Origin: Triglochin maritima
Lineage: Eukaryota; Streptophyta; Magnoliopsida; Alismatales; Juncaginaceae
Length of the DNA: 64,000 nt
Assembly (NCBI GenBank): GCA_963682175.1
Contig: OY821786.1
Span: 24,202,501 to 24,266,500 of the forward strand
Reading direction: 5' to 3'
Positions 50,891-60,800 of the stretch are shown piece by piece. The translations under genes and the position numbers were made by a program. The first letter of the stretch is position 1. Each line of letters opens with the position of its first letter. Under the pieces are notes generated by a model that saw nothing but the letters and a program-made list of their open reading frames with translations, did not search any database and was not told where the DNA came from.

Positions 50891-50958
50891 TCCCTTCCAG
50901 TCCCCTCTTCCTTCTCTCTCTCCTTCCCTTCCAGTCCCCTCTTCCTTCTCTCTCTCCT
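50891..50958. repeat. 34-bp tandem duplication inside one monomer
   Basis: The segment beginning TCCCTTCCAGTCCCCTC occurs at 50891-50924 and again at 50925-50958. It accounts for the 1289-bp spacing between the landmarks at 50023 and 51312 (1255 + 34). Confidence 0.92.
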
Positions 50959-53900
50959 TCTCCATCTAGCTCACTTACCGACTCCCTCACTCTTTCTCCC
51001 CCTCTCCTTATCTTTCTCTCTCTCCTTTTCCTTCATTCACAGTCTCCTTCTCTCTCCTCTCTCTACTTCTCGCTCTAATTCACTCTCTCTCCTTCTCCGT
51101 TTCACTCCCTCCTTATCTCTCCCTCTCTCCCCTTCTCTATTGTTCTCTCTACTTCTCCATCTCTCCTTGCCCTTCTCACTCCCTCCCCCTCTGTCCACCT
51201 CTCCTCTCTCTCCTTATCCTTCTACCTCTCTCCATCTCTCCCTCTCTCCTTGTTTCCCCATTTCCTTCTCTCTCGTCCTACACTCTCCTTCTCTCTCCCC
51301 ACTCCTTCTCCTTGTTTTTCACTCTCTTATTGTCCCGCGCTCTCTCCTTCTCACTCCTCTCTCTGATTCTCCCTTCTATCTTCTATCTTCTCTCTCCTTA
51401 TCCTTCACTCTTCGTCTTCAATCTCCTTCCCTCTCTCTCCTTCTCCTCTACTTCAATACCTCTCCTTCCCTTTCCCTTTTTCCTTCTCCTTCTCTCTCTT
51501 CTTCCTGTCTCTCTCTCTCCCTCGCTTGCCTTCTCCTCTTGCTTCTCTCCCTCCCTCTCCTTCTCCTTCCCATCTCCGCTCTTCTCCCCCTCTCCGTCTC
51601 CTCCTCTCTCCGTCTTCCTCCTTCCCCCTCCATCTCCCTCTACTTCTCTCTCCTTGTCCATCTCTCTCCCCCTCCTCTCTCACTCTGTCGTACTCTCTCG
51701 CTCTCCTCCTTCTTCTCCCCTCTTTCCTCCTCCTCTATCTCTCCTCTCTTCGTCTCCTTCTCCTTCTCGCTCTCCTCCCCTCCCACTCCCATTGTCCTTC
51801 TCTCTCCCTCTCCTATCCACTCTCCCCTTCTCCTTCTCTCTGCGTGCCCTTATTCTTCTCTCCGTCGTTCTCCTTCTCTCTCCTTGTCCTCTCTCTTGTT
51901 CTCCTTCTCATCTCCTTCTTCTTCTCCTCCTCCTCCTTTCTCCTTCTTCTCCCTCCTCCTCCTCTTCCTCCTCTCTCTCCTTCTCTTTCTCTCATCCCTC
52001 TCCTTCTCCTTCTCTTGTCCTTGTCTCTCCTCCTCCCTCTTCTTTTCCTCTCCGTCACCTTCACTCTCTCTCACTCCTCTCGTTCTCCTTCCCTCTCCCC
52101 CTTCTCCGTCTCTCTATTCCTCTCTCTCCTTACCTTTTATCTCTACTTCTCCTTCTCCCTCCCTCTTTCCTTCTCTCCTTCCCTTCCAGTCCCCTCTTCC
52201 TTCTCTCTCTCCTTCTCCATCTAGCTCACTTACCGACTCCCTCACTCTTTCTCCCCCTCTCCTTCTCTTTCTCTCTCTCCTTTTCCTTCATTCACAGTCT
52301 CCTTCTCTCTCCTCTCTCTACTTCTGGCTCTAATTCACTCTCTCTCCTTCTCCTTTTCACTCCCTCCTTATCTCTCCCTCTCTCCCCTTCTCTATTGTTC
52401 TCTCTACTTCTCCATCTCTCCTTGCCCTTCTCACTCCCTCCCCCTCTGTCCACCTCTCCTCTCTCTCCTTCTCCTTCTACCTCTCTCCATCTCTCCCTCT
52501 CTCCTTGTTTCCCCATTTCCTTCTCTCTCGTCCTACACTCTCCTTCTCTCTCCCCACTCCTTCTCCTTGTTTTTCACTCTCTTATTGTCCCGCGCTCTCT
52601 CCTTCTCACTCCTCTCTCTGATTCTCCCTTCTATCTTCTATCTTCTCTCTCCTTATCCTTCACTCTTCGTCTTCAATCTCCTTCCCTCTCTCTCCTTCTC
52701 CTCTACTTCAATACCTCTCCTTCCCTTTCCCTTTTTCCTTCTCCTTCTCTCTCTTCTTCCTGTCTCTCTCTCTCCCTCGCTTGCCTTCTCCTCTTGCTTC
52801 TCTCCCTCCCTCTCCTTCTCCTTCCCATCTCCGCTCTTCTCCCCCTCTCCGTCTCCTCCTCTCTCCGTCTTCCTCCTTCCCCCTCCATCTCCCTCTACTT
52901 CTCTCTCCTTGTCCATCTCTCTCCCCCTCCTCTCTCACTCTGTCGTACTCTCTCGCTCTCCTCCTTCTTCTCCCCTCTTTCCTCCTCCTCTATCTCTCCT
53001 CTCTTCGTCTCCTTCTCCTTCTCGCTCTCCTCCCCTCCCACTCCCATTGTCCTTCTCTCTCCCTCTCCTATCCACTCTCCCCTTCTCCTTCCCTCTGCGT
53101 GCCCTTATTCTTCTCTCCGTCGTTCTCCTTCTCTCTCCTTGTCCTCTCTCTTGTTCTCCTTCTCATCTCCTTCTTCTTCTCCTCCTCCTCCTCTCTCCTT
53201 CTTCTCCCTCCTCCTCCTCTTCCTCCTGTCTCTCCTTCTCTTTCTCTCATCCCTCTCCTTCTCCTTCGCTTGTCCTTCTCTCTCCTCCTCCCTCTTCTTT
53301 TCCTCTCCGTCACCTTCACTCTCTCTCACTCCTCTCGTTCTCCTTCCCTCTCCCCCTTCTCCGTCTCTCTATTCCTCTCTCTCCTTACCTTTTATCTCTA
53401 CTTCTCCTTCTCCCTCCCTCTTTCCTTCTCTCCTTCCCTTCCAGTCCCCTCTTCCTTCTCTCTCTCCTTCTCCATCTAGCTCACTTACCGACTCCCTCAC
53501 CCTTTCTCCCCCTCTCCTTCTCTTTCTCTCTCTCCTTTTCCTTCATTCACAGTCTCCTTCTCTCTCCTCTCTCTACTTCTCGCTCTAATTCACTCTCTCC
53601 CCTTCTCCGTTTCACTCCCTCCTTATCTCTCCCTCTCTCTCCTTCTCTATTGTTCTCTCTACTTCTCGATCACTCCTTGCCCTTCTCACTCCCTCCCCCT
53701 CTGTCCACCTCTCCTCTCTCTCCTCCTTCTACCTCTCTCCATCTCTCCCTCTCTCCTTGTTTCCCCATTTCCTTCTCTCTCGTCCTACACTCTCCTTCTC
53801 TCTCCCCACTCCTTCTCCTTGTTTTTCACTCTCTTATTGTCCCGCGCTCTCTCCTTCTCACTCCTCTCTCTGATTCTCCCTTCTATCTTCTATCTTCTCT

Positions 53901-54961
53901 CTCCTTATCCTTCACTCTTCGTCTTCAATCTCCTTCCCTCTCTCTCCTTCTCCTCTACTTCAATACCTCTCCTTCCCTTTCCCTTTTTCCTTCTCCTTCT
54001 CTCTCTTCTTCCTGTCTCTCTCTCTCCCTCGCTTGCCTTCTCCTCTTGCTTCTCTCCCTCCCTCTCCTTCTCCTTCCCATCTCCGCTCTTCTCCCCCTCT
54101 CCGTCTCCTCCTCTCTCCGTCTTCCTCCTTCCCCCTCCATCTCCCTCTACTTCTCTCTCCTTGTCCATCTCTCTCCCCCTCCTCTCTCACTCTGTCGTAC
54201 TCTCTCGCTCTCCTCCTTCTTCTCCCCTCTTTCCTCCTCCTCTATCTCTCCTCTCTTCGTCTCCTTCTCCTTCTCGCTCTCCTCCCCTCCCACTCCCATT
54301 GTCCTTCTCTCTCCCTCTCCTATCCACTCTCCCCTTCTCCTTCTCTCTGCGTGCCCTTATTCTTCTCTCCGTCGTTCTCCTTCTCTCTCCTTGTCCTCTC
54401 TCTTGTTCTCCATCTCATCTCCTTCTTCTTCTCCTCCTCCTCCTCTCTCCTTCTTCTCCCTCCTCCTCCTCTTCCTCCTCTCTCTCCTTCTCTTTCTCTC
54501 ATCCCTCTCCTTCTCCTTCGCTTGTCCTTCTCTCTCCTCCTCCCTCTTCTTTTCCTCTCCGTCACCTTCACTCTCTCTCCCTCCTCTCGTTCTCCTTCCC
54601 TCTCCCCCTTCTCCGTCTCTCTATTCCTCTCTCTCCTTACCTTTTATCTCTACTTCTCCTTCTCCCTCCCTCTTTCCTTCTCTCCTTCCCTTCCAGTCCC
54701 CTCTTCCTTCTCTCTCTCCTTCTCCATCTAGCTCACTTACCGACTCCCTCACTCTTTCTCCCCCTCTCCTTCTCTTTCTCTCTCTCCTTTTCCTTCATTC
54801 ACAGTCTCCTTCTCTCTCCTCTCTCTACTTCTCGCTCTAATTCACTCTCTCCCCTTCTCCGTTTCACTCCCTCCTTATCTCTCCCTCTCTCTCCTTCTCT
54901 ATTGTTCTCTCTACTTCTCCATCTCTCCTTGCCCTTCTCACTCCCTCCCCCTCTGTCCACC

Positions 54962-54977
54962 TCTCCTCTCTCTCCTT
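54962..54977. repeat. Target-site duplication, left copy
   Basis: TCTCCTCTCTCTCCTT, identical to 57865-57880. It directly precedes the poly(T) that represents the element's poly(A) tail. The last two T can be counted in either the duplication or the tail. Confidence 0.93.
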
Positions 54978-54995
54978 TTTTTTTTTTTTTTTTTT
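54976..54995 (-). other. Poly(A) tail of copy 2
   Basis: Twenty consecutive T on the plus strand, which is A20 on the sense (minus) strand. It marks the 3' end of an inserted polyadenylated RNA copy, as made by target-primed reverse transcription. Confidence 0.95.
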
Positions 54996-55237
54996 GCAAG
55001 ATAAAAAGGGCGGACTCAGCGGAGCCGCTAATTTTATTGACGCTTCAATAAAGTACAAGCAAAAGTAGCATACATTTGGTACTAGGAGTTGCCCTGAATG
55101 GGCAGCTCGTATCTCATACGTAACACGTTACATCGACTCACTCTATTCTAACAATGAGTCCTACAACTTCCCTACACATGTGCATACATACACGCTAAGG
55201 CATTAAGAGAAAGATCAGATATGTGTCGTGGTATTGC
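54996..55237 (-). other. 3' UTR of copy 2
   Basis: 242 bp from the ORF1 stop to the poly(A). Base composition is ordinary, in contrast to the flanking satellite. No further ORF, tRNA-like structure or convincing hairpin is visible. This segment is what a partner reverse transcriptase would have to recognise if it requires a specific 3' end. Confidence 0.8.
55033..55038 (-). terminator. Polyadenylation signal AATAAA
   Basis: Plus-strand TTTATT reads AATAAA on the sense strand, about 38 bases upstream of the poly(A) tail. Position and hexamer fit a functional cleavage and polyadenylation signal. Confidence 0.75.
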
Positions 55238-57748
55238 TCATCTTCGTCCTTTGCCTTTCTTCTTCTTCGACTTCTTTTTGTGGGATCCCATAGAATGTCG
55301 GGATCCGCTCACATCCATATCATCAGAATCATCGTCCCATATGTTGTCATTATAGGTCCTCTCATTTCCATACTTCTTCTTCAAACGCATGAAATCTGCT
55401 GGTTTTAGTCCCATTAGTGTCGCATCTTCAATGTCACTCGGCGTCGGATCATCGCCCGGTTCCGCCCCTTGTAATTGCCTTAGCGCGGCCTCTCGAACTC
55501 CTTTAAATGTTAACTCGGGTGATATTTCGCTCAGGTCCACCAGTGGAGGAGGGGATCGCAACCTATTCCTCGCGCCAGGGTTACTATGTAATTTTTCCTC
55601 AAATATTCCTTCATTGTGCACTCCATTGTATGTCTCATGCACAATATCTCCCACGTTTTTTGTACTTTGTTCCCCATGCAAACCATGCACAAAATCCTCA
55701 CAAATACCATGTGGTCCACTTCCATCCTCATGCACACCATTTGTTGCATCCAATAATTCATGCCATCCATTCACGTGACCCACCATTTTCCCTCCACTAA
55801 CCTCAACTCCTACTGGAGGAGGAAACTTTGCCCCATGCACCAAATATCCTCCTTGACCACGTGGTGTTTCTTTCTCCTCACTACCATCCTTTGGGTAAAG
55901 ACCTCCACTAACTTTAACCTTTGCCCCTCCACTTATCTTTGATCCTATTGGAGGAGAAACTTCCTCTCCCAATAAAGCATGCACGTTTTCCTCTTGTGTT
56001 GTCCTTTTATTGCTATATGCATCCTTGTCTTTCATGCTCTCCATCCCTTCACAAGAGACAAACTCAACCAAACCACTTCCTATTGGCTGCTCACCTCCAC
56101 TTGATGTTTCATTATCCAAGCCTTGGTGTTCACGTTGCATGCAAGATACAACCCCATGCATACCACAAACATTTTCCCCACGTGATACACCATGTGACTC
56201 ATCCACTATGGCCTCCACATTACACGTTGGGTGAAGCACCTCCTTTGTTACATTTTTGTCCAAGCCACCCACCCCATCTACAAAGGACAACCCACTTTCC
56301 TCAATTGCCCCAACCAACGAAAGTGCACCCTTCCTTGTGGCACCCTCCTTTCTACTCCCATCTTTAGTGATATAATTCTCATCTCCTATTGGCCCCTCCC
56401 CTTCCACTCCACCCATCCCACTTGCTATTGGTTCCCTCCCTTTACTTGACCACCCCTCATTGGTTCCCATCCCCCAACGAAATCTTCCTTTTTTGTGCCC
56501 CATGTTTGAACTAACCAAGGTGTTTCTCATCTCTCTTCCACATATAGCCTTCTCCTTTTCACCTAACGGAATTTCAACAACTCCGTTACCGTTTGCTTCC
56601 TTTCCTTCCCCATCAGCCCTCATGCCGTTACTTCCTTCCGTTACCTCTTCTAGATGGGCATCATCTTCAACCTCTAGCAAGGCCATCACCTCCGGCGAAC
56701 TATCACCTCCGTCCCTCCCTTCCGGCGGCTTACCTCCTCCACTCTCATCACCCCCACACTCCCCACTCCCTTCCTCCCGCTTCTTCCGCTTCTCCACCCA
56801 CCTAGGCCCACTAACCAAACGCACCTCCGGCAACCTCTTTGAACATCGAATTTCAAAGTGACCAAACATTGAGCATGTCTTACAAAATGATGGCTTCCAC
56901 TCATACTCCACTTGCACGACCTCCCCCTCCTCCATTTCATTTTGCACCAAGATGTGGGATGGATAATCGAACTCCCCATTAACTTCCACACACACTCGGG
57001 CATAAGCTAGCCGGTGACCCGTTGCCGTATTCTCATCCATGTACAAAGGTGAACCCAAGACACTCGCAAGCGTGCCAAGATGCTTCCTAGACCAAAACTT
57101 TAAATCTAAGTCCGGGAATCGCACCCAAATGGGAACCGTACATACCTTTTGTTGCGATTTGATGCCGGCCGACCACGGTTGAAGGATGAGTGGCGCCCCC
57201 CTCACGAACCATGGGCCATTCTCAAGAGCAAATAACCGGTCGGAGTCAAGAGAGAACCAAAAAATCATCATGTTGAACTTCCGGCGAACAATCTCCAACT
57301 CTCCCGAAATCTTCCACACCTTAGCTAGATGTTTCTCGAGGGTAGGCAAATGAGGACTAAACCCAACGAAATAGCCCAACAATACCTTCTTCCACGCACC
57401 TAGAGCTTCTTCTTGCTCTTGACTCGAGATCATAGCTACCTTTGCACCTCCTCTCCTTGTTGGTGCAACAAATTGTAGCGTAGTACTAGACCTAGCTCGC
57501 TTCTCAAATAGCTCGGACCACTTTCGTGGCTGAGATGACTCCTTTAGTTGCTCTGTTTCCACTTGTCCTGCTTCATCACGACCATTTGCACCACCCTTAA
57601 GATTCGGGAGCAAGGGAAACTCTTCATTTTCCTCTTCGCCGGAAAACTCGCCGGAGTTTTCGCCGTCCGGCAGTGCTCCGGTGCCGGAGGCGGTGAGGGT
57701 AGGTCGGCCGGCGACCAGGGGTGGCCGGCCGGCTGCTGGGGCAGCCAT
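55238..57748 (-). CDS. ORF1-type nucleic-acid-binding protein of copy 2 (DUF4283 + zinc knuckle)
   Basis: An uninterrupted 836-residue frame ending in TGA at 55238-55240. The start is ATG at 57748 (MAAPAAGRPP, G at +4); the frame stays open 12 codons further up but only to a TTG, so the ATG is preferred. Residues about 110-265 resemble the DUF4283 region of plant LINE ORF1 proteins, with LENGPWFVRGAPLIL near 175-189 and PLYMDENTATG at 234-244. A CX2CX4HX4C knuckle (C-KT-C-SMFG-H-FEIR-C) follows at 289-302 and should bind single-stranded nucleic acid. About 500 residues of hydrophilic, Gly/Glu-rich, low-similarity sequence follow, then an acidic patch (DDDSDDMD, 805-812) and a Lys/Arg-rich C terminus (823-836) that could act as a nuclear localisation or RNA-binding tail. 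The protein presumably forms ribonucleoprotein particles with its own RNA. An alternative is a retrocopy of a host DUF4283 gene, but the leader shared with copy 1 favours a LINE family. Confidence 0.92.
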   Translation of the reverse strand: MAAPAAGRPPLVAGRPTLTASGTGALPDGENSGEFSGEEENEEFPLLPNLKGGANGRDEAGQVETEQLKESSQPRKWSELFEKRARSSTTLQFVAPTRRGGAKVAMISSQEQEEALGAWKKVLLGYFVGFSPHLPTLEKHLAKVWKISGELEIVRRKFNMMIFWFSLDSDRLFALENGPWFVRGAPLILQPWSAGIKSQQKVCTVPIWVRFPDLDLKFWSRKHLGTLASVLGSPLYMDENTATGHRLAYARVCVEVNGEFDYPSHILVQNEMEEGEVVQVEYEWKPSFCKTCSMFGHFEIRCSKRLPEVRLVSGPRWVEKRKKREEGSGECGGDESGGGKPPEGRDGGDSSPEVMALLEVEDDAHLEEVTEGSNGMRADGEGKEANGNGVVEIPLGEKEKAICGREMRNTLVSSNMGHKKGRFRWGMGTNEGWSSKGREPIASGMGGVEGEGPIGDENYITKDGSRKEGATRKGALSLVGAIEESGLSFVDGVGGLDKNVTKEVLHPTCNVEAIVDESHGVSRGENVCGMHGVVSCMQREHQGLDNETSSGGEQPIGSGLVEFVSCEGMESMKDKDAYSNKRTTQEENVHALLGEEVSPPIGSKISGGAKVKVSGGLYPKDGSEEKETPRGQGGYLVHGAKFPPPVGVEVSGGKMVGHVNGWHELLDATNGVHEDGSGPHGICEDFVHGLHGEQSTKNVGDIVHETYNGVHNEGIFEEKLHSNPGARNRLRSPPPLVDLSEISPELTFKGVREAALRQLQGAEPGDDPTPSDIEDATLMGLKPADFMRLKKKYGNERTYNDNIWDDDSDDMDVSGSRHSMGSHKKKSKKKKGKGRR

Positions 57749-57864
57749 AGGAGGCCCTAGGCCCTCACCCTTCACTTCCCTCAACTTTCTCTCTCTAGAA
57801 AGAAACTTTTCTCCAGAGCTTCTCTCTCTTATCCTTCCTTCTCTCCACCGCTTCTCCTTGTTCT
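57749..57864 (-). promoter_or_regulatory. 5' leader of copy 2
   Basis: 116 bp from the element's 5' end (minus strand AGAACAAGGAGAAG) to the ATG. It is GA-rich on the sense strand and shares AGAGAGAGAAGCTCTGGAGA and AGAGAGAAAGTTGAGGG with copy 1. Because the target-site duplication starts immediately beyond it, this end marks the RNA 5' end, and hence the approximate transcription start of the source element. Confidence 0.75.
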
Positions 57865-57880
57865 TCTCCTCTCTCTCCTT
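57865..57880. repeat. Target-site duplication, right copy
   Basis: TCTCCTCTCTCTCCTT, identical to 54962-54977. From here the satellite continues in the exact phase at which it stopped on the left (CTCCTTCTACCTCTC follows). The next base outward on the element side differs between copies, so the duplication is 16 bp. Confidence 0.93.
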
Positions 57881-60800
57881 CTCCTTCTACCTCTCTCCAT
57901 CTCTCCCTCTCTCCTTGTTTCCCCATTTCCTTCTCTCTCGTCCTACACTCTCCTTCTCTCTCCCCACTCCTTCTCCTTGTTTTTCACTCTCTTATTGTCC
58001 CGCGCTCTCTCCTTCTCACTCCTCTCTCTGATTCTCCCTTCTATCTTCTATCTTCTCTCTCCTTATCCTTCACTCTTCGTCTTCAATCTCCTTCCCTCTC
58101 TCTCCTTCTCCTCTACTTCAATACCTCTCCTTCCCTTTCCCTTTTTCCTTCTCCTTCTCTCTCTTCTTCCTGTCTCTCTCTCTCCCTCGCTTGCCTTCTC
58201 CTCTTGCTTCTCTCCCTCCCTCTCCTTCTCCTTCCCATCTCCGCTCTTCTCCCCCTCTCCGTCTCCTCCTCTCTACGTCTTCCTCCTTCCCCCTCCATCT
58301 CCCTCTACTTCTCTCTCCTTGTCCATCTCTCTCCCCCTCCTCTCTCACTCTGTCGTACTCTCTCGCTCTCCTCCTTCTTCTCCCCTCTTTCCTCCTCCTC
58401 TATCTCTCCTCTCTTCGTCTCCTTCTCCTTCTCGCTCTCCTCCCCTCCCACTCCCATTGTCCTTCTCTCTCCCTCTCCTATCCACTCTCCCCTTCTCCTT
58501 CTCTCTGCGTGCCCTTATTCTTCTCTCCGTCGTTCTCCTTCTCTCTCCTTGTCCTCTCTCTTGTTCTCCTTCTCATCTCCTTCTTCTTCTCCTCCTCCTC
58601 CTCTCTCCTTCTTCTCCCTCCTCCTCCTCTTCCTCCTCTCTCTCCTTCTCTTTCTCTCATCCCTCTCCTTCTCCTTCGCTTGTCCTTCTCTCTCCTCCTC
58701 CCTCTTCTTTTCCTCTCCGTCACCTTCACTCTCTCTCACTCCTCTCGTTCTCCTTCCCTCTCCCCCTTCTCCGTCTCTCTATTCCTCTCTCTCCTTACCT
58801 TTTATCTCTACTTCTCCTTCTCCCTCCCTCTTTCCTTCTCTCCTTCCCTTCCAGTCCCCTCTTCCTTCTCTCTCTCCTTCTCCATCTAGCTCACTTACCG
58901 ACTCCCTCACTCTTTCTCCCCCTCTCCTTCTCTTTCTCTCTCTCCTTTTCCTTCATTCACAGTCTCCTTCTCTCTCCTCTCTCTACTTCTCGCTCTAATT
59001 CACTCTCTCCCCTTTTCCGTTTCACTCCCTCCTTATCTCTCCCTCTCTCTCCTTCTCTATTGTTCTCTCTACTTCTCCATCTCTCCTTGCCCTTCTCACT
59101 CCCTCCCCCTCTGTCCACCTCTCCTCTCTCTCCTTCTCCTTCTACCTCTCTCCATCTCTCCCTCTCTCCTTGTTTCCCCATTTCCTTCTCTCTCGTCCTA
59201 CACTCTCCTTCTCTCTCCCCACTCCTTCTCCTTGTTTTTCACTCTCTTATTGTCCCGCGCTCTCTCCTTCTCACTCCTCTCTCTGATTCTCCCTTCTATC
59301 TTCTATCTTCTCTCTCCTTATCCTTCACTCTTCGTCTTCAATCTCCTTCCCTCTCTCTCCTTCTCCTCTACTTCAATACCTCTCCTTCCCTTTCCCTTTT
59401 TCCTTCTCCTTCTCTCTCTTCTTCCTGTCTCTCTCTCTCCCTCGCTTGCCTTCTCCTCTTGCTTCTCTCCCTCCCTCTCCTTCTCCTTCCCATCTCCGCT
59501 CTTCTCCCCCTCTCCGTCTCCTCCTCTCTCCGTCTTCCTCCTTCCCCCTCCATCTCCCTCTACTTCTCTCTCCTTGTCCATCTCTCTCCCCCTCCTCTCT
59601 CACTCTGTCGTACTCTCTCGCTCTCCTCCTTCTTCTCCCCTCTTTCCTCCTCCTCTATCTCTCCTCTCTTCGTCTCCTTCTCCTTCTCGCTCTCCTCCCC
59701 TCCCACTCCCATTGTCCTTCTCTCTCCCTCTCCTATCCACTCTCCCCTTCTCCTTCTCTCTGCGTGCCCTTATTCTTCTCTCCGTCGTTCTCCTTCTCTC
59801 TCCTTGTCCTCTCTCTTGTTCTCCTTCTCATCTCCTTCTTCTTCTCCTCCTCCTCCTCTCTCCTTCTTCTCCCTCCTCCTCCTCTTCCTCCTCTCTCTCC
59901 TTCTCTTTCTCTCATCCCTCTCCTTCTCCTTCGCTTGTCCTTCTCTCTCCTCCTCCCTCTTCTTTTCCTCTCCGTCACCTTCACTCTCTCTCACTCCTCT
60001 CGTTCTCCTTCCCTCTCCCCCTTCTCCGTCTCTCTATTCCTCTCTCTCCTTACCTTTTATCTCTACTTCTCCTTCTCCCTCCCTCTTTCCTTCTCTCCTT
60101 CCCTTCCAGTCCCCTCTTCCTTCTCTCTCTCCTTCTCCATCTAGCTCACTTACCGACTCCCTCACTCTTTCTCCCCCTCTCCTTCTCTTTCTCTCTCTCC
60201 TTTTCCTTCATTCACAGTCTCCTTCTCTCTCCTCTCTCTACTTCTCGCTCTAATTCACTCTCTCCCCTTCTCCGATTCACTCCCTCCTTATCTCTCCCTC
60301 TCTCTCCTTCTCTATTGTTCTCTCTACTTCTCCATCTCTCCTTGCCCTTCTCACTCCCTCCCCCTCTGTCCACCTCTCCTCTCTCTCCTTCTCCTTCTAC
60401 CTCTCTCCATCTCTCCCTCTCTCCTTGTTTCCCCATTTCCTTCTCTCTCGTCCTACACTCTCCTTCTCTCTCCCCACTCCTTCTCCTTGTTTTTCACTCT
60501 CTTATTGTCCCGCGCTCTCTCCTTCTCACTCCTCTCTCTGATTCTCCCTTCTATCTTCTATCTTCTCTCTCCTTATCCTTCACTCTTCGTCTTCAATCTC
60601 CTTCCCTCTCTCTCCTTCTCCTCTACTTCAATACCTCTCCTTCCCTTTCCCTTTTTCCTTCTCCTTCTCTCTCTTCTTCCTGTCTCTCTCTCTCTCCCTC
60701 GCTTGCCTTCTCCTCTTGCTTCTCTCCCTCCCTCTCCTTCTCCTTCCCATCTCCGCTCTTCTCCCCCTCTCCGTCTCCTCCTCTCTCCGTCTTCCTCCTT

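Larger units (their letters stand above)
1595..54977. repeat. Polypyrimidine 1.25-kb tandem satellite, left arm
   Basis: About 42-43 head-to-tail copies of one C/T-rich monomer. A convenient landmark is TTGTTTTTCACTCTC, found (with minor variants) at 2384, 3636, 4878, 6121, 7365, 8609, 9857, 11100, 12344, 13593, 14844, 16093, 17338, 18568, 19832, 21084, 22345, 26039, 27295, 28549, 29807, 31055, 32310, 33592, 34851, 36105, 37355 with an extra copy at 37477, 38732, 39991, 41240, 42495, 43748, 45003, 46258, 47513, 48768, 50023, 51312, 52567 and 53819. It is deleted in two units near 23.6 and 24.8 kb. Purines are isolated points: for example 3 of 60 bases in 59641-59700 of the right arm. Each monomer also contains fixed purine-bearing islands such as CATCTAGCTCACTTACCGAC and TCTCGCTCTAATTCAC, and a variable CTT/CCT microsatellite. 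The first unit (1595-2383) is partial. No gene is visible. The monomer resembles no satellite family I can name. Confidence 0.97.
41240..54977. repeat. Homogeneous 1255-bp monomer block
   Basis: Landmarks at 43748, 45003, 46258, 47513, 48768 and 50023 are all exactly 1255 bp apart, and most neighbouring intervals are 1252-1255. Subgroups are visible: ATTGACCCGCG in place of ATTGTCCCGCG in the units at 42495-47513 and 50023; CTTCTGGCTCTAATTC near 44760, 46015, 47270, 49785 and 52323; CTTATTTTCC near 44478, 45733 and 49498. The block is interrupted by copy 2 and continues in the right arm. Confidence 0.88.
54978..57864 (-). mobile_element. Complete ORF1-only non-LTR retroelement, copy 2 (half-LINE)
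   Basis: A 2887-bp insertion in the satellite. On the minus strand, in order, it has a 116-bp GA-rich leader, an 836-codon ORF1, a 242-bp 3' UTR with AATAAA, and A20. It is flanked by the 16-bp duplication at 54962-54977 and 57865-57880. The landmarks at 53819 and 57977 are 4158 bp apart; subtracting the element and one duplication copy (2903 bp) leaves 1255, exactly the local monomer length, so both boundaries are firm. There is no endonuclease or reverse transcriptase, so movement must have used enzymes made elsewhere. It could be a non-autonomous family, comparable in layout to mammalian HAL1, or a one-off copy of a shortened LINE mRNA. An intact long frame and perfect duplication suggest a recent insertion. 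Confidence 0.93.

Noticed and set aside
1595..54977. The array as a tandemly repeated 5' UTR promoter of the LINE, as in mouse L1 monomers
   Set aside because: Both ORF1 copies have their 5' end towards CT-rich satellite, which made this attractive. For copy 2 the 16-bp duplication and exact restoration of a 1255-bp monomer show that the element ends at 57864 and was inserted into existing satellite. For copy 1 it remains formally possible, but the shared GAACAAG end argues against it.
55005..55030. Possible hairpin in the 3' UTR of copy 2 (GCGG...CCGC)
   Set aside because: Only about four bases pair at the ends and the rest do not, which is too little to call a structured recognition element.
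55389..56861. Plus-strand open frames of 60-150 codons opposite copy 2
   Set aside because: They are antisense shadows of the 836-codon ORF1, overlap one another, and lack recognisable domains.
54978..57864. A hidden endonuclease or reverse transcriptase ORF in copy 2
   Set aside because: The sense strand contains only the ORF1 frame, then 242 bp to the poly(A). There is no room for such an ORF, and no trace of one.
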